From: Alphaproteobacteria bacterium
GTDB lineage: Bacteria > Pseudomonadota > Alphaproteobacteria > CADEGL01
Direction: 5' to 3'
Assembly (NCBI GenBank): GCA_026400755.1
Contig: JAPLOM010000005.1
Location: forward strand, 1-60,274
Length of the DNA stretch: 60,274 nucleotides
Each line of letters begins with the position of its first letter. The first letter of the stretch is position 1. Below the pieces are notes generated by a model that saw nothing but the letters and a program-made list of their open reading frames with translations, had not been told where the DNA came from and did not search any database. Below, piece after piece: positions 44,182 through 53,157 of this stretch. The position numbers and the translations under genes were made by a program.

Positions 44182-45981
44182 TCAGGCCAAGGCGTTGAAG
44201 TCGTCCAAAAGGGCCGTGATCCGGCCCGAATCCCACTGGTCCATGATCAGGCGCGCACGCTGGGTCGCGGCCAAAATATCCACGCTGCGTACGCGCTGTT
44301 TCACGCGCAGGAGGCTGCCCGCGTTCATCGAAAGATCACGGATGCCGAGCCCGAGCAAAAGCGCGGCATAGCGCGGATCACCAGCCATCTCGCCGCAGAC
44401 GCTGACCGGGATGCGCGCGCGCAAGGCGGCTTCGGTCGCGAACTGGATCAAGCGCAGCACGGCCGGATGCAGCGGGTTGTAAAGATGCGCCACGCTGTCG
44501 TCCGCCCGGTCGATGGCCAGCGTGTACATGGTGAGGTCGTTGGTACCGATGGCAAAGAAATCGCAAGCGCGCGCCAGCGCGTCCGCGGTCAACGCGGCGC
44601 CCGGCAGCTCGATCATGACCCCGAGCGGAGGCAGAGGATCGGCGATGGCGACATGCTTGCGCACCAGCCGGCGCGCGGCCTTCATCATGATCTCGCGCAC
44701 CTGGCGCACTTCCGACACGGTCGAGACCATGGGCAGCAGGATGCGCACGGGTCCGTGCGCCCCCGCCCGCAGGATGGCGGCAAGCTGGGTCTCCAAAAGC
44801 TTCGGCACCTTGAGCGTCAGGCGAATCGCGCGCAGGCCAAGCGCCGGGTTGTTGCCTTGGGACACGGGAATGTCGGGCGAGCTGGCCAGCTTCTCGCCGC
44901 CGAGATCCAAGGTACGGATGGTGGCGGGCTTGCCCGCCATGCCGGCGATGATGGAGAGAAGGCCGCGATACTGCTCCTCCTCGTCCGGCAATTCCTCGCG
45001 GTTCATGAACAGGAACTCGGTGCGCAGCAAGCCGATGCCGCTGGCTCCCGCTTCCAGCGCGGCATCCAGCTCGCGCGGCAGTTCCAAGTTGGCCTGCAGG
45101 CGAACCTCGGTGCCGTCGCGCGTGACGGCGGGAAGATTCTTGAGGCGGGCGAGTTGCCACCGCTCCTGGATCAGCTCTTCGCGCCGGCGCTCGTAAGCAG
45201 CCAAGGTCGCGGACGTCGGGTTGACGACGACGCGGCCGGCAGCGCCGTCGATCACGACCGTATCGCCCGTGCGGATCGAACCCATAAGCCCGTGCACGCC
45301 GAGGACGGCGGGCAGGCCCAGCGAGCGCGCCATGATGGCGGTATGGCCGTCGGTGCCGCCGAGGGCGGTTGCGAAGCCGCCGATCCGGCGCGGGTCGAGC
45401 AGCGCCGTGTCGGCCGGCGTCAAATCCTCGGCGACCACGATGCTGCCTTCGGGCAAAACGGAGAATGCGTGATACGGCGTCTTGGTCAGATTGCGGATCA
45501 GCCGGTCGCCCACGTCGCGGATGTCGCGCGCACGGCCAGCCAGATAGGCGTCGTCGACGGAATCGAAACCGCGTGTGATGTCGTGGATCACGGCCTGCAC
45601 CGCGGCCTCGGCGTTGACGCGGTCGGTGGCAATCTTCTCATCCACGCCGCGCACCAGGCGCGAATCGGCCAGCATCTGCAGATGCGCGTCGAGCAGGTAG
45701 CCCAATTCCTCCACCGCCACGGGCGGCAGGGTCGACATCTTGCCCTTGATCTTCGTGATCTGGTGCGATGCCTTGGCAACCGCGGCGGCAAAGCGCGCGC
45801 GCTCGGCCGCCACCTCGCCCGTCGGCACCTGATACTCGCGCACCTCGGCGCGCCCGCCAGTGCTGACATGAGCCGGGCCGATCGCGATGCCCTGCGAAAC
45901 GCCCAGCCCGTCCAGTGCAACGGGACCTTCGCGCCGCTTAGCGGCGCTGCGCGCACGCTTGGCGGGCGGTTTAGTCTTCAT
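44182..45981 (-). CDS. ptsP: Phosphoenolpyruvate-protein phosphotransferase (EI), without GAF domain
   Basis: A 599-residue enzyme I that passes phosphate from PEP to HPr. The phosphohistidine is His213 in GGTDGHTAIMARSLGLP; the PEP-binding barrel shows GLLRTEFLFMNRE, NPALGLRAIR, GVMIELP and FAIGTNDLTMY, with the C-terminal cysteine in PVSVCGEMAGD. EI-Ntr proteins normally carry a GAF domain in front and are longer; none is present here, so the chain looks like standard EI. It overlaps the HPr gene by 11 bases. No PTS permease gene is nearby, so its role is probably regulatory. Confidence 0.94.
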   Translation of the reverse strand: MKTKPPAKRARSAAKRREGPVALDGLGVSQGIAIGPAHVSTGGRAEVREYQVPTGEVAAERARFAAAVAKASHQITKIKGKMSTLPPVAVEELGYLLDAHLQMLADSRLVRGVDEKIATDRVNAEAAVQAVIHDITRGFDSVDDAYLAGRARDIRDVGDRLIRNLTKTPYHAFSVLPEGSIVVAEDLTPADTALLDPRRIGGFATALGGTDGHTAIMARSLGLPAVLGVHGLMGSIRTGDTVVIDGAAGRVVVNPTSATLAAYERRREELIQERWQLARLKNLPAVTRDGTEVRLQANLELPRELDAALEAGASGIGLLRTEFLFMNREELPDEEEQYRGLLSIIAGMAGKPATIRTLDLGGEKLASSPDIPVSQGNNPALGLRAIRLTLKVPKLLETQLAAILRAGAHGPVRILLPMVSTVSEVRQVREIMMKAARRLVRKHVAIADPLPPLGVMIELPGAALTADALARACDFFAIGTNDLTMYTLAIDRADDSVAHLYNPLHPAVLRLIQFATEAALRARIPVSVCGEMAGDPRYAALLLGLGIRDLSMNAGSLLRVKQRVRSVDILAATQRARLIMDQWDSGRITALLDDFNALA

Positions 45982-46267
45982 TGAACTTGGCCGCGAACAG
46001 AGCGGCCACGGCATCGAGGGCAGCGGACGCGTCACTCCCCTTAGCGCGCACATCCAGCGTCACCCCAGGCGAGGCACCAAGTGTCATCAAACCCATGATG
46101 GACAGGGCCGACACTGTGTTGCCGTCGCGCGTGACGGTGATCGCGGACTCGAACTTGCGCGCGCACTCGACCAGTTTGGCCGCCGCGCGCGCGTGCAAGC
46201 CGCGGCGGTTGAGCACGGCCACGCGGCGCTCGATCTCGGACGAAGCGGCGCCCGCGTCCACGCTCAT
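45971..46267 (-). CDS. ptsH: HPr family phosphocarrier protein
   Basis: A 98-residue phosphocarrier. His25 in NRRGLHARAAAK is the EI phosphorylation site (canonical His15), and Ser56 in SALSIMGLMTLGA is the HPr kinase site (canonical Ser46); the spacing of the two is exact. With the kinase gene hprK encoded 1.4 kb upstream in the same direction, both modifications can occur. The start overlaps the EIIA stop (ATGA), and its 3' end overlaps ptsP. Confidence 0.95.
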   Translation of the reverse strand: MSVDAGAASSEIERRVAVLNRRGLHARAAAKLVECARKFESAITVTRDGNTVSALSIMGLMTLGASPGVTLDVRAKGSDASAALDAVAALFAAKFNED

Positions 46268-46671
46268 TGCTTTTCCCCGCACAAAAGGCGCGACGGCACA
46301 TTGATGTAGCGGCGGCCGGCTTCCTGCGCCTGGATGATGGCCGCGGCCAGGTCCGACTTCTCGCGCACGCTGGCCAGCTTCACCAACATAGGCAGGTTCA
46401 TCCCGGCGATGACCTCGACCTTGCGGCCGTTCATGACTGAGATCGCCAGATTGGACGGTGTGCCCCCGAACATATCCGTGAGCAACGCGACGCCGTCGCC
46501 CGACTCCGTTCTTTCCACGGCATCGATGATGTCCTGACGCCGCCGCTCCATGTCGTCTTCCGGGCCGATGCAGACGGCGGCCACCTGCTTCTGCGGGCCG
46601 ACGATGTGGCTGAGGACCGCGAGAAAGTCGTCCGCGATCTGGCCGTGGGAAACCAAAACGATGCCGATCAA
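46264..46671 (-). CDS. PTS IIA component, mannose/sorbose family, regulatory
   Basis: A 135-residue EIIA-Man-type domain standing alone. The phosphohistidine is His9 in GIVLVSHG; LLTDMFGGTPSNLA is the second family motif. There are no IIB, IIC or IID genes in the window, so it probably acts as a phosphorylation-state sensor and not in sugar uptake. It lies between rapZ and the HPr gene. Alphaproteobacteria often have this arrangement. Confidence 0.93.
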   Translation of the reverse strand: MIGIVLVSHGQIADDFLAVLSHIVGPQKQVAAVCIGPEDDMERRRQDIIDAVERTESGDGVALLTDMFGGTPSNLAISVMNGRKVEVIAGMNLPMLVKLASVREKSDLAAAIIQAQEAGRRYINVPSRLLCGEKQ

Positions 46672-46698
46672 GAAATACCCCGCTTCACGAACAAAGGA

Positions 46699-47625
46699 TC
46701 AGGATTGGACGGTGGCGCGTTCGACGTCGCGATGATGGACGCCGACCCGCTGGCCCTTCGCACCGAGCCAAGCCGTCAGTTTTTCGGCCACGAAGACCGA
46801 ACGATGCCGCCCGCCGGTGCAGCCGACGGCAATGGTCAGGTAGCTTTTGCCCTCCAGATCGAAGCGGGGCAAGAGGGGCTCGATCAGGCGGCATAAGTCA
46901 TTGAAAAACTGGAGAAAACCAGCGTCCTTCTCGATGAAGGCCGCGACCGCCTGGTCCCTGCCGGTGAGCGCGGACAACGCCGGCTCGTAATGGGGATTGG
47001 TCAGGAAGCGGACGTCGAAGACCAGGTCGGCCTCGCGCGGCAGGCCCAGGCCGTAGGAAAAAGAGGTGACCACGACATTGAGGGACGATTCGGCATCGAG
47101 GGCGAAATGGTCGCTGAGCACCGCCCGCAGTGGCCCGAGCGTTAGGCTGGAGGTGTCCACCGCCACGTCGGCGAAGCCGCGCAAGGGCGAGATCAGCGCA
47201 CGCTCGCGTTCGATGCCGTGGGTCACGGGACGGTCGAGCGCCATCGGGTGACGTCGCCGCGTCGCGGTGAAACGGCGGCGCAGGATTTCGTCATCGCAAT
47301 CGACGAACAGAAGCTTCACCTCGATCAGCGGATTGGCGCGCAGGGAACCCAGCCGTTCGATGAAACTGTCGATGCCGAAATCGCGCGTGCGGATGTCGAC
47401 GCCGATCGCGAGTGGGCGCGGCAATTCACCCTCCGTCTGCACCAACCCGCCGAGAAGCGCGAGAGGCAGATTATCGACCGCTTCGTAACCGATATCCTCG
47501 AGCGCCTTGAGAGCGGAAGACTTGCCCGCGCCCGACATTCCCGTGACCAGTACGACGCGGCTTTTCGCCGCCGCGGGCTGGCCGGCGCCGGCCGCATTCG
47601 GATCGGTCGCGGGTGAGGCGTTCAT
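46699..47625 (-). CDS. rapZ: RNase adapter / nucleotide-binding protein RapZ
   Basis: A 308-residue P-loop protein. Walker A is VTGMSGAGKSSALKALED (residues 27-44), followed by EAVDNLPLALL; the C-terminal domain shows SFSYGLGLPREADLVFDVRF and IAVGCTGGRHRSVFVAE. In E. coli RapZ senses glucosamine 6-phosphate and targets small RNAs to RNase E; in alphaproteobacteria the role is less clear. The ATG overlaps the hprK stop (ATGA), and the EIIA gene follows 27 bases on. Confidence 0.94.
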   Translation of the reverse strand: MNASPATDPNAAGAGQPAAAKSRVVLVTGMSGAGKSSALKALEDIGYEAVDNLPLALLGGLVQTEGELPRPLAIGVDIRTRDFGIDSFIERLGSLRANPLIEVKLLFVDCDDEILRRRFTATRRRHPMALDRPVTHGIERERALISPLRGFADVAVDTSSLTLGPLRAVLSDHFALDAESSLNVVVTSFSYGLGLPREADLVFDVRFLTNPHYEPALSALTGRDQAVAAFIEKDAGFLQFFNDLCRLIEPLLPRFDLEGKSYLTIAVGCTGGRHRSVFVAEKLTAWLGAKGQRVGVHHRDVERATVQS

Positions 47626-48074
47626 CGGGCGAAGACTACACCTTTGCCCTGGGAGCGCACAGCCAGCGCGACCTTGGTTGTGGCCGAGGCTTCGAAGGGC
47701 GCCAGTCGCAGCAAGGGCAATGTGACGGTCGCGAGACGGCAACGCCGCGCGGACGGCAAACGCTCCACCGCGCTCGGCTTCACCAGATCGATCACCAGGG
47801 AAACCGGCGCCTTCGCCCGGTGACGCATGGCGAGGATGCCGAGGCCCCGCACCTCGAGCAGGCCGCGGATCGCGGCCGGCGCCGAAACGAACAGGCGACC
47901 GCGCGCCACGGAAAGATCGCAGCGGTCATCCGCCACCAAAACCGCGCCGGCCTGAATCAGCCGCAGCGCCAGGTCGGACTTGCCGCTGCCGGACGGGCCG
48001 CGCAGCAGCACGGCCACCCCGCCGATCGCCACCGAAGTGGCGTGAATCTGGCGCGCGTCAGCGCGGCGTGCCAT
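47622..48074 (-). CDS. hprK: HPr kinase/phosphorylase, short alphaproteobacterial form
   Basis: A 150-residue kinase that modifies the regulatory serine of HPr. Walker A is LRGPSGSGKSDLALRLI (residues 25-41), the catalytic aspartate pair is in LVADDRCDL, and the signature LEVRGLGILAM is intact. The N-terminal domain of the Gram-positive enzyme (about 310 residues) is missing, as known for this class. The ATG at 48074 lies 17 bases inside the end of chvG, which couples the kinase to the sensor gene. Confidence 0.92.
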   Translation of the reverse strand: MARRADARQIHATSVAIGGVAVLLRGPSGSGKSDLALRLIQAGAVLVADDRCDLSVARGRLFVSAPAAIRGLLEVRGLGILAMRHRAKAPVSLVIDLVKPSAVERLPSARRCRLATVTLPLLRLAPFEASATTKVALAVRSQGKGVVFAR

Positions 48075-49725
48075 CGGGGGCCAGCGGCAGGCGGACGATG
48101 AAACGCGCGCCCAGCACTTGGCCGTCAGGGCCGGTGCGGTTCTCCACGCGGATCGCGCCGCCATGGGCTTCGACGATCTGCTTCGAGATCGAAAGGCCGA
48201 GGCCGGAGTGGGTGCCAAACTTCTCGCCCGAGGGGCGTTCGCTGTAGAAGCGCTTGAAGATGGCCTCGAACTTGCCGGCTGGAATACCGGGCCCGTCATC
48301 CTCGACGGTGATCTCAATGTCCTTCCCGCGTACTGCAGTGACGAGGCGGATGGTGCCGCTGGCCGGGGCGAACGACACCGCATTCATGATCAGATTGCGC
48401 ACCACCTGGCCCAAACGATCTTCCAGCCCCAGCACGATGGGCCTCGGCCCGGCGCGATCGTAAATCATGCGCGGTCCGTCGGGATGGGTCTGCAGATGAA
48501 CCTCGGCCATGGTCGCGAGCAGCCGGTCGATGTCGACCGAGCCGGTCTCCTCGCGCGACAATTCCGCGTCCAGACGCGATGCGCTGGAGATATCGGTGAT
48601 CAGCCGGTCGAGCCGCGCCACGTCCTCCAACACGATCGTCATCAGCTTGCGCTGCTGCTCGGGGTCTTTCACCCGCGCGGCGGTCTCGACCGCGCTGCGC
48701 AGGGAGGAAAGCGGATTCTTAATCTCATGCGAGACGTCGGCGGCGAAACGCTCGATCGCATCCATGCGCTGCCACAAGGCATCGGTCATGTCGCGCAGCG
48801 TCATGGCCAGTTCGCCGATCTCGTCGTGCCGGACGACGGAAAACTCGGGCCGCGGCTGGCGTCCGCCCGTGGTGCCGGAACGGATATGTTCGGCCGCGGA
48901 GGCCAAGCGCCGGATCGGTCGCGCGATGGTGCGTGCCAGATAGAACGACAGAAGAATGGTGATCGTGAGCGAGACGGCGAAGACCTTAAGGATGTCCTCG
49001 CGCACCGAGCGCAAGCCGCGCTCGACCGAACGCCCGTCGGTCGACAGAAGCAAGGCGCCCGCGATCTTGCGGTAGTGCTGGACCGGCACCGACGCGGTCA
49101 GGACCATGCCGCCGCGCAGATCGCCCCGCACGCCGCCCGCCGAGACGCCACCCAGGGCATGCATCACCTCGGGATAGTCGTCGGCCACTTGGTCCGCAGC
49201 CTCGCGATAGGGCTCAAGATTTTCACGACGCGGCACCCAGTTCACCACCCAGTCGAAGGCGCGCCACAGCCGTTCGACCAAGGGATACTCCGTGCGCGGC
49301 GGCGGCAGTTCCTCCAACCGCACGACGGAGCCGGGGCCCAGCGTCTGGCTATCGACCAGCAACTCGCCCGTCGTCGCGAACAACCGCGCGCGGGTGCGCG
49401 TCTCGGCGACCGCGCGGCGCAGGATGGTGCGCACGATGGGCGGATCGAAGCGCACGTATTCGACGCTGGAACCGCCTTCATCATCTTCGGCGGTGATGGG
49501 AACCGAGGTCATGCCCTCGGCCAGCGCGATGGCGATGATGTCGCCCTGCCGGCGCAACGCCTGAAGCTCAGCGTCGACCAATCGGGATTCATAATCGTTG
49601 AGATAGAAAACGCCACCGAACAGGGTGGCCAGCGCGAAGACGTTTACCGCCAGTATGCGGCGCGTGATCGGCGAGCCCAGCGCGCGTTTCCGCGCGCGCG
49701 GCTTGGCCTCCCCCCCGCCGGCCAT
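48058..49725 (-). CDS. chvG: Sensor histidine kinase ChvG
   Basis: A 555-residue membrane kinase. Helix 1 is at about residues 24-42 and helix 2 at about 246-266, enclosing a periplasmic sensor domain of about 200 residues; a HAMP domain follows. The phosphoacceptor is His333 in AADVSHEIKNPLSSL; the ATPase domain shows NLIMNAVSFAP, DDGPGIP and HSGLGLSISKQ. ChvG/ExoS controls acid- and envelope-stress, exopolysaccharide and host-interaction genes in rhizobia. It begins directly after chvI. Confidence 0.94.
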   Translation of the reverse strand: MAGGGEAKPRARKRALGSPITRRILAVNVFALATLFGGVFYLNDYESRLVDAELQALRRQGDIIAIALAEGMTSVPITAEDDEGGSSVEYVRFDPPIVRTILRRAVAETRTRARLFATTGELLVDSQTLGPGSVVRLEELPPPRTEYPLVERLWRAFDWVVNWVPRRENLEPYREAADQVADDYPEVMHALGGVSAGGVRGDLRGGMVLTASVPVQHYRKIAGALLLSTDGRSVERGLRSVREDILKVFAVSLTITILLSFYLARTIARPIRRLASAAEHIRSGTTGGRQPRPEFSVVRHDEIGELAMTLRDMTDALWQRMDAIERFAADVSHEIKNPLSSLRSAVETAARVKDPEQQRKLMTIVLEDVARLDRLITDISSASRLDAELSREETGSVDIDRLLATMAEVHLQTHPDGPRMIYDRAGPRPIVLGLEDRLGQVVRNLIMNAVSFAPASGTIRLVTAVRGKDIEITVEDDGPGIPAGKFEAIFKRFYSERPSGEKFGTHSGLGLSISKQIVEAHGGAIRVENRTGPDGQVLGARFIVRLPLAPDGTPR

Positions 49726-50418
49726 TTACGTCTCGCGGTAGCGGTAGCCGATGCCGTAAAGCGTCTCGACCTGATCGAAGTCGGTGTCGACCACCTTGAA
49801 CTTCTTCCGCAGGCGCTTGATGTGGCTGTCGATCGTGCGGTCGTCGACGTAGATGCTTTCGCCATAGGCCGCGTCGATCAACTGGTCGCGGTTTTTCACG
49901 ATGCCCGGCCGCTGGGCCAGGGCCTTGAGGATGAGGAACTCGGTGACCGTCAGGTCGACCTGCTGGCCGCGCCACGTACAAAGGTGGCGCGTGGGGTCGA
50001 GCAGAAGATCGCCGCGCATGATGGCGCTCTTCTTGTCATTGGCGTCGGGCGTCAGATCCAGCCGCCGCAGCACGGCGCGGATGCGCTCGACCAGAAGCCG
50101 CTGTGAGAACGGCTTGGTGATGTAGTCGTCAGCGCCCATCTTGAGGCCGAGCGCCTCGTCGATCTCATCATCCTTGGAGGTCAGGAAGATGACCGGCGTC
50201 GGCGTCTGCCGGCGCAGGCGCGTCATCAACTCGAGCCCGTCCAGGCGCGGCATCTTGATGTCGAGCACGGCCAGATCCACCGGACGCGCCAGCAACTCGC
50301 GCAGCGCCTCTTCGGAATCGGCGTAGGGACGGACGGTGAAGCCTTCGGCCTCCAGCGACATGGTGACCGAGGCCAGGATGTTCTTGTCGTCGTCGACGAG
50401 CGCAATCGTGCGGCGCAC
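49726..50418 (-). CDS. chvI: Response regulator ChvI
   Basis: A 230-residue OmpR-type regulator. The receiver domain has the acidic pair Asp10-Asp11 (ALVDDDKNI), the phosphoacceptor Asp53 in [12 protein letters not shown], and the lysine of YITKPF. The winged helix ends [15 protein letters not shown] and [13 protein letters not shown] at 50418 is chosen because GGGGGAG (50425-50431) lies 6 bases upstream and the receiver fold starts immediately; in-frame ATGs at 50493 and 50514 would add unstructured residues. It diverges from hugZ. Confidence 0.93.
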   Translation of the reverse strand: MRRTIALVDDDKNILASVTMSLEAEGFTVRPYADSEEALRELLARPVDLAVLDIKMPRLDGLELMTRLRRQTPTPVIFLTSKDDEIDEALGLKMGADDYITKPFSQRLLVERIRAVLRRLDLTPDANDKKSAIMRGDLLLDPTRHLCTWRGQQVDLTVTEFLILKALAQRPGIVKNRDQLIDAAYGESIYVDDRTIDSHIKRLRKKFKVVDTDFDQVETLYGIGYRYRET

Positions 50419-50597
50419 CGCAGTCTCCCCCTGATTTTCCACGGGCTGGGCCGGTGGGACTTCGATTGTAGGCTGTTGGAGCGCAATTGCCATGGTCGGA
50501 TCATGGTCGGCCAATATGGCGCTATTGGGGCGTCCCCAGGGCCGCGCGAAGGCGCGATTCCTTATAAACTGGCTTTTTTGCCGAGCGGAGCATGGTC

Positions 50598-51308
50598 ATG
50601 AACGAGTGGGGACGACAGGTGCGCGATCTGATCCGCGGGGCGGATCGCGCGGCGCTGGCGACCGCATTGGCCGGCCAGGCGTCGCACCCTTATGCCTCGC
50701 TGGTGCTGACGGCATCGGCCATGGACGGCAGCCCGCTTCTCCTCATTTCCGATTTGGCGGAGCACACCAAGACCCTTCTGCGCGATGCGCGTTTGTCGCT
50801 TCTGTTCGACGGCACAGGCGGGCTGGACGATGCGTTGAGCGGCTCACGCGCGGGCGTCCTGGGCCGCGCCGTGCCGTCCGCGGATGCCGGCGAGCGCGTG
50901 CGCTTCCTGACGCGCCATCCGTCGGCCGAGGACTATGCCGGCTTCGCCGATTTCCACCTCTATCGCGTGATCGTGGACCGCGCCCGCCTGATCGCCGGAT
51001 TTGGACAAATCCGCTGGGTCGCGGCCGACCAGATTCTTCTTGGGGATGCCGGAACGCTGGCGGCGGACGAAACCATGATCCTGGACCACATGAATGCAGA
51101 CCATGCGGACGCCATTCGAGGCTATGCGACCGCGCTTCTGGGCCTTCCGGACGAAGCTTGGCGGATGGTGGGGATCGACCCCGAAGGCTGCGATTTGCGG
51201 GGCGGCGGCTGTTTGGCCCGCCTGCCCTTCGAGGCGCCCGTCCGTTCCGCCGAAGAAGCGCGGCGCGAACTGGTGCGTCTGGCCAAAGCCGCGCGGGGCA
51301 AGCCTTAA
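50598..51308 (+). CDS. HugZ-type heme-associated protein, PNPOx-like fold with DUF2470 domain
   Basis: A 236-residue protein with an N-terminal split-barrel flavin/heme-binding domain (YASLVLTASAMDGSPLLLIS and AEHTKTLLRDARLSLLFDG) and a C-terminal DUF2470 domain (ILDHMNADHADAIRGYA). Relatives bind or degrade heme, helping iron use. The second ATG, 50598, is chosen because GGAG (50587-50590) lies 7 bases upstream; the ATG at 50592 is too close. It stands between the divergent chvI and the downstream pckA. Confidence 0.83.
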   Translation: MNEWGRQVRDLIRGADRAALATALAGQASHPYASLVLTASAMDGSPLLLISDLAEHTKTLLRDARLSLLFDGTGGLDDALSGSRAGVLGRAVPSADAGERVRFLTRHPSAEDYAGFADFHLYRVIVDRARLIAGFGQIRWVAADQILLGDAGTLAADETMILDHMNADHADAIRGYATALLGLPDEAWRMVGIDPEGCDLRGGGCLARLPFEAPVRSAEEARRELVRLAKAARGKP

Positions 51309-51315
51309 GCCTTTG

Positions 51316-51326
51316 TTGCAATGCAA
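51316..51326. promoter_or_regulatory. Palindrome TTGCAATGCAA upstream of pckA
   Basis: A perfect 11-bp palindrome (TTGCA-A-TGCAA) lies 8 bases after hugZ and about 165 bases before the pckA start. The 180-base gap is the likely pckA promoter region. The form suits a dimeric repressor site, but I cannot assign a regulator. Confidence 0.35.
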
Positions 51327-51491
51327 TAAACGCAAGGGACTTTGCCCGGGGGTCCATTGCATGGAACTTGGCCTCCCGGCTATGTTCGGCCTGCCCACGA
51401 CGGCGACCGGCCTCAGCGACGGCGCGTAAACCCAAGGGCGGCGTTCCGGCGCCCTGGCCGGGGCTTCTTTTACTCTAGACGGAGATTTAGC

Positions 51492-53099
51492 GTGCAGAAG
51501 TTCGGCCATTCGAGCCAGCACGGCCTCGACGACCACGGCATCCGCAACGTCAACGCCGCCTATTGGAACCTGAGCCCGGCGGCTTTGTATGAAGAGGCGA
51601 TCCGCCGTGGCGAGGGTCAAATCTCCGCGGGCGGCGCCTATGTGGCGCGCACGGGCCAGCACACCGGCCGTTCACCCAACGACAAGTTCATCGTCGACGA
51701 CGCGACCACCGACGACACCGTGGCCTGGGGCAAGGTGAACGTCCCCATGACGCCGGCCAATTTCGGCAACCTGCGCCAGCGCGCGCAGGCCTATCTGCAG
51801 GGCCGCGACGTCTTCGTCCAGGATCTCTATGCCGGCGCCGATCCGAACTACCGTCTGTCGGTTCGCATCATCACCGAGCAGGCTTGGCACAACCTTTTCG
51901 CGCGCAACATGTTCATCCGCCCGCGCGTCGAGGAGCTGGCCAACTTCAAACCCGACTTCACGATCATCCAGACGCCGCGCCTTCTCGGCGGCGGCAAGGC
52001 CGATGGCCTGACCTCCGAAACCTTCGTCCTGGCCAACTTCACCGAGCGGCTAGTGCTGATCGGCGGCACCTCCTATGCTGGTGAGATCAAGAAATCGGTC
52101 TTCTCGATCCTCAACTATCTTCTGCCCGCGCGCGGCGTGCTGCCCATGCACTGCTCGGCCAATATCGGCCCCAAGGGCGACTGCGCCATCTTCTTTGGCC
52201 TGTCGGGCACGGGCAAAACGACGCTGTCGGCCGATTCGACGCGAACGTTGATCGGCGACGACGAACACGGCTGGAGCGACAACGGCGTGTTCAACTTCGA
52301 GGGCGGCTGCTACGCGAAAGTCATCCGCCTGTCGCCCACGGCCGAGCCCGAGATTTACGCCACGACCAAACGCTTCGGCACCATCCTCGAAAACGTCGTC
52401 ATGCATCCCGACACGCGGGAATTGGATCTGGACGACGCGAAGTACACCGAGAACACCCGCGCCTCCTACCCCATCGATTTCATTCCGAACACCAGCGAGA
52501 CCGGATCGGGCGGCCATCCGGAAAACGTCATCATGCTGACCGCCGACGCGTTCGGCGTTTTGCCGCCGATCAGCCGCCTGAGCCCCGAGCAGGCCATGTA
52601 TCATTTCCTCTCCGGCTATACCGCGCGCGTCGCGGGCACCGAAAAGGGCATGGGCAACGAGCCGCAGGCCACCTTCTCCACCTGCTTCGGCGCGCCCTTC
52701 ATGCCGCGCCATCCCACCGTCTACGCCAAGCTGCTTGGCGAGAAGATCGCGCGCCACGGCGCCAAGTGCTGGCTGGTCAACACCGGCTGGACCGGCGGCG
52801 CCTATGGCGTCGGCAAGCGGATGCAGATTTCCTATACCCGCGCCATGATCCGCGCGGCGCTGGACGGCCGCCTAGCCCAGGTCTCGACCAAGGCGGACCC
52901 AGCCTTCGGCCTGCATATCCCCGAGGCCTGCCCGGACGTGCCCGCCGAGGTGCTGAACCCCAAGAGCACCTGGAGCGACAAGGGCGCCTACGACCGCGCG
53001 GCCCAGGACGTGGCCAAGCGCTTCGAGGCCAACTTCAAGCAGTTCGAAAGCCACGTCGACGACAAGGTGAAGTCGGCCGCGGTGCGCGCCGCCACCTGA
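51492..53099 (+). CDS. pckA: Phosphoenolpyruvate carboxykinase (ATP)
   Basis: A 535-residue gluconeogenic enzyme that makes PEP from oxaloacetate and ATP. The kinase-1a loop is [15 protein letters not shown], the kinase-2 region [11 protein letters not shown], and [12 protein letters not shown] follows; the metal-binding His and Lys sites are within HCSANIG and upstream. GTG at 51492 has GGAG 7 bases before it and gives family length. In Agrobacterium and Sinorhizobium pckA also neighbours chvI-chvG, so control by ChvI is plausible but inferred. A strong terminator follows. Confidence 0.97.
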   Translation: MQKFGHSSQHGLDDHGIRNVNAAYWNLSPAALYEEAIRRGEGQISAGGAYVARTGQHTGRSPNDKFIVDDATTDDTVAWGKVNVPMTPANFGNLRQRAQAYLQGRDVFVQDLYAGADPNYRLSVRIITEQAWHNLFARNMFIRPRVEELANFKPDFTIIQTPRLLGGGKADGLTSETFVLANFTERLVLIGGTSYAGEIKKSVFSILNYLLPARGVLPMHCSANIGPKGDCAIFFGLSGTGKTTLSADSTRTLIGDDEHGWSDNGVFNFEGGCYAKVIRLSPTAEPEIYATTKRFGTILENVVMHPDTRELDLDDAKYTENTRASYPIDFIPNTSETGSGGHPENVIMLTADAFGVLPPISRLSPEQAMYHFLSGYTARVAGTEKGMGNEPQATFSTCFGAPFMPRHPTVYAKLLGEKIARHGAKCWLVNTGWTGGAYGVGKRMQISYTRAMIRAALDGRLAQVSTKADPAFGLHIPEACPDVPAEVLNPKSTWSDKGAYDRAAQDVAKRFEANFKQFESHVDDKVKSAAVRAAT

Positions 53100-53126
53100 T
53101 CTGACCCGACTTTCTATTTAAGAAAG

Positions 53127-53155
53127 CGGCGCCGGAGCAATCCGGCGCCGTTTTT
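53127..53155 (+). terminator. Rho-independent terminator of pckA
   Basis: Perfect 10-bp arms CGGCGCCGGA (53127-53136) and TCCGGCGCCG (53141-53150) enclose a GCAA tetraloop and are followed by TTTTT. It ends 3 bases before the convergent polA stop and may serve both strands. Confidence 0.92.
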
Positions 53156-53157
53156 CT

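Noticed and set aside
48118-50106. Plus-strand open frame of 662 codons
   Set aside because: Antisense to chvG and chvI; no ribosome site or family motif.
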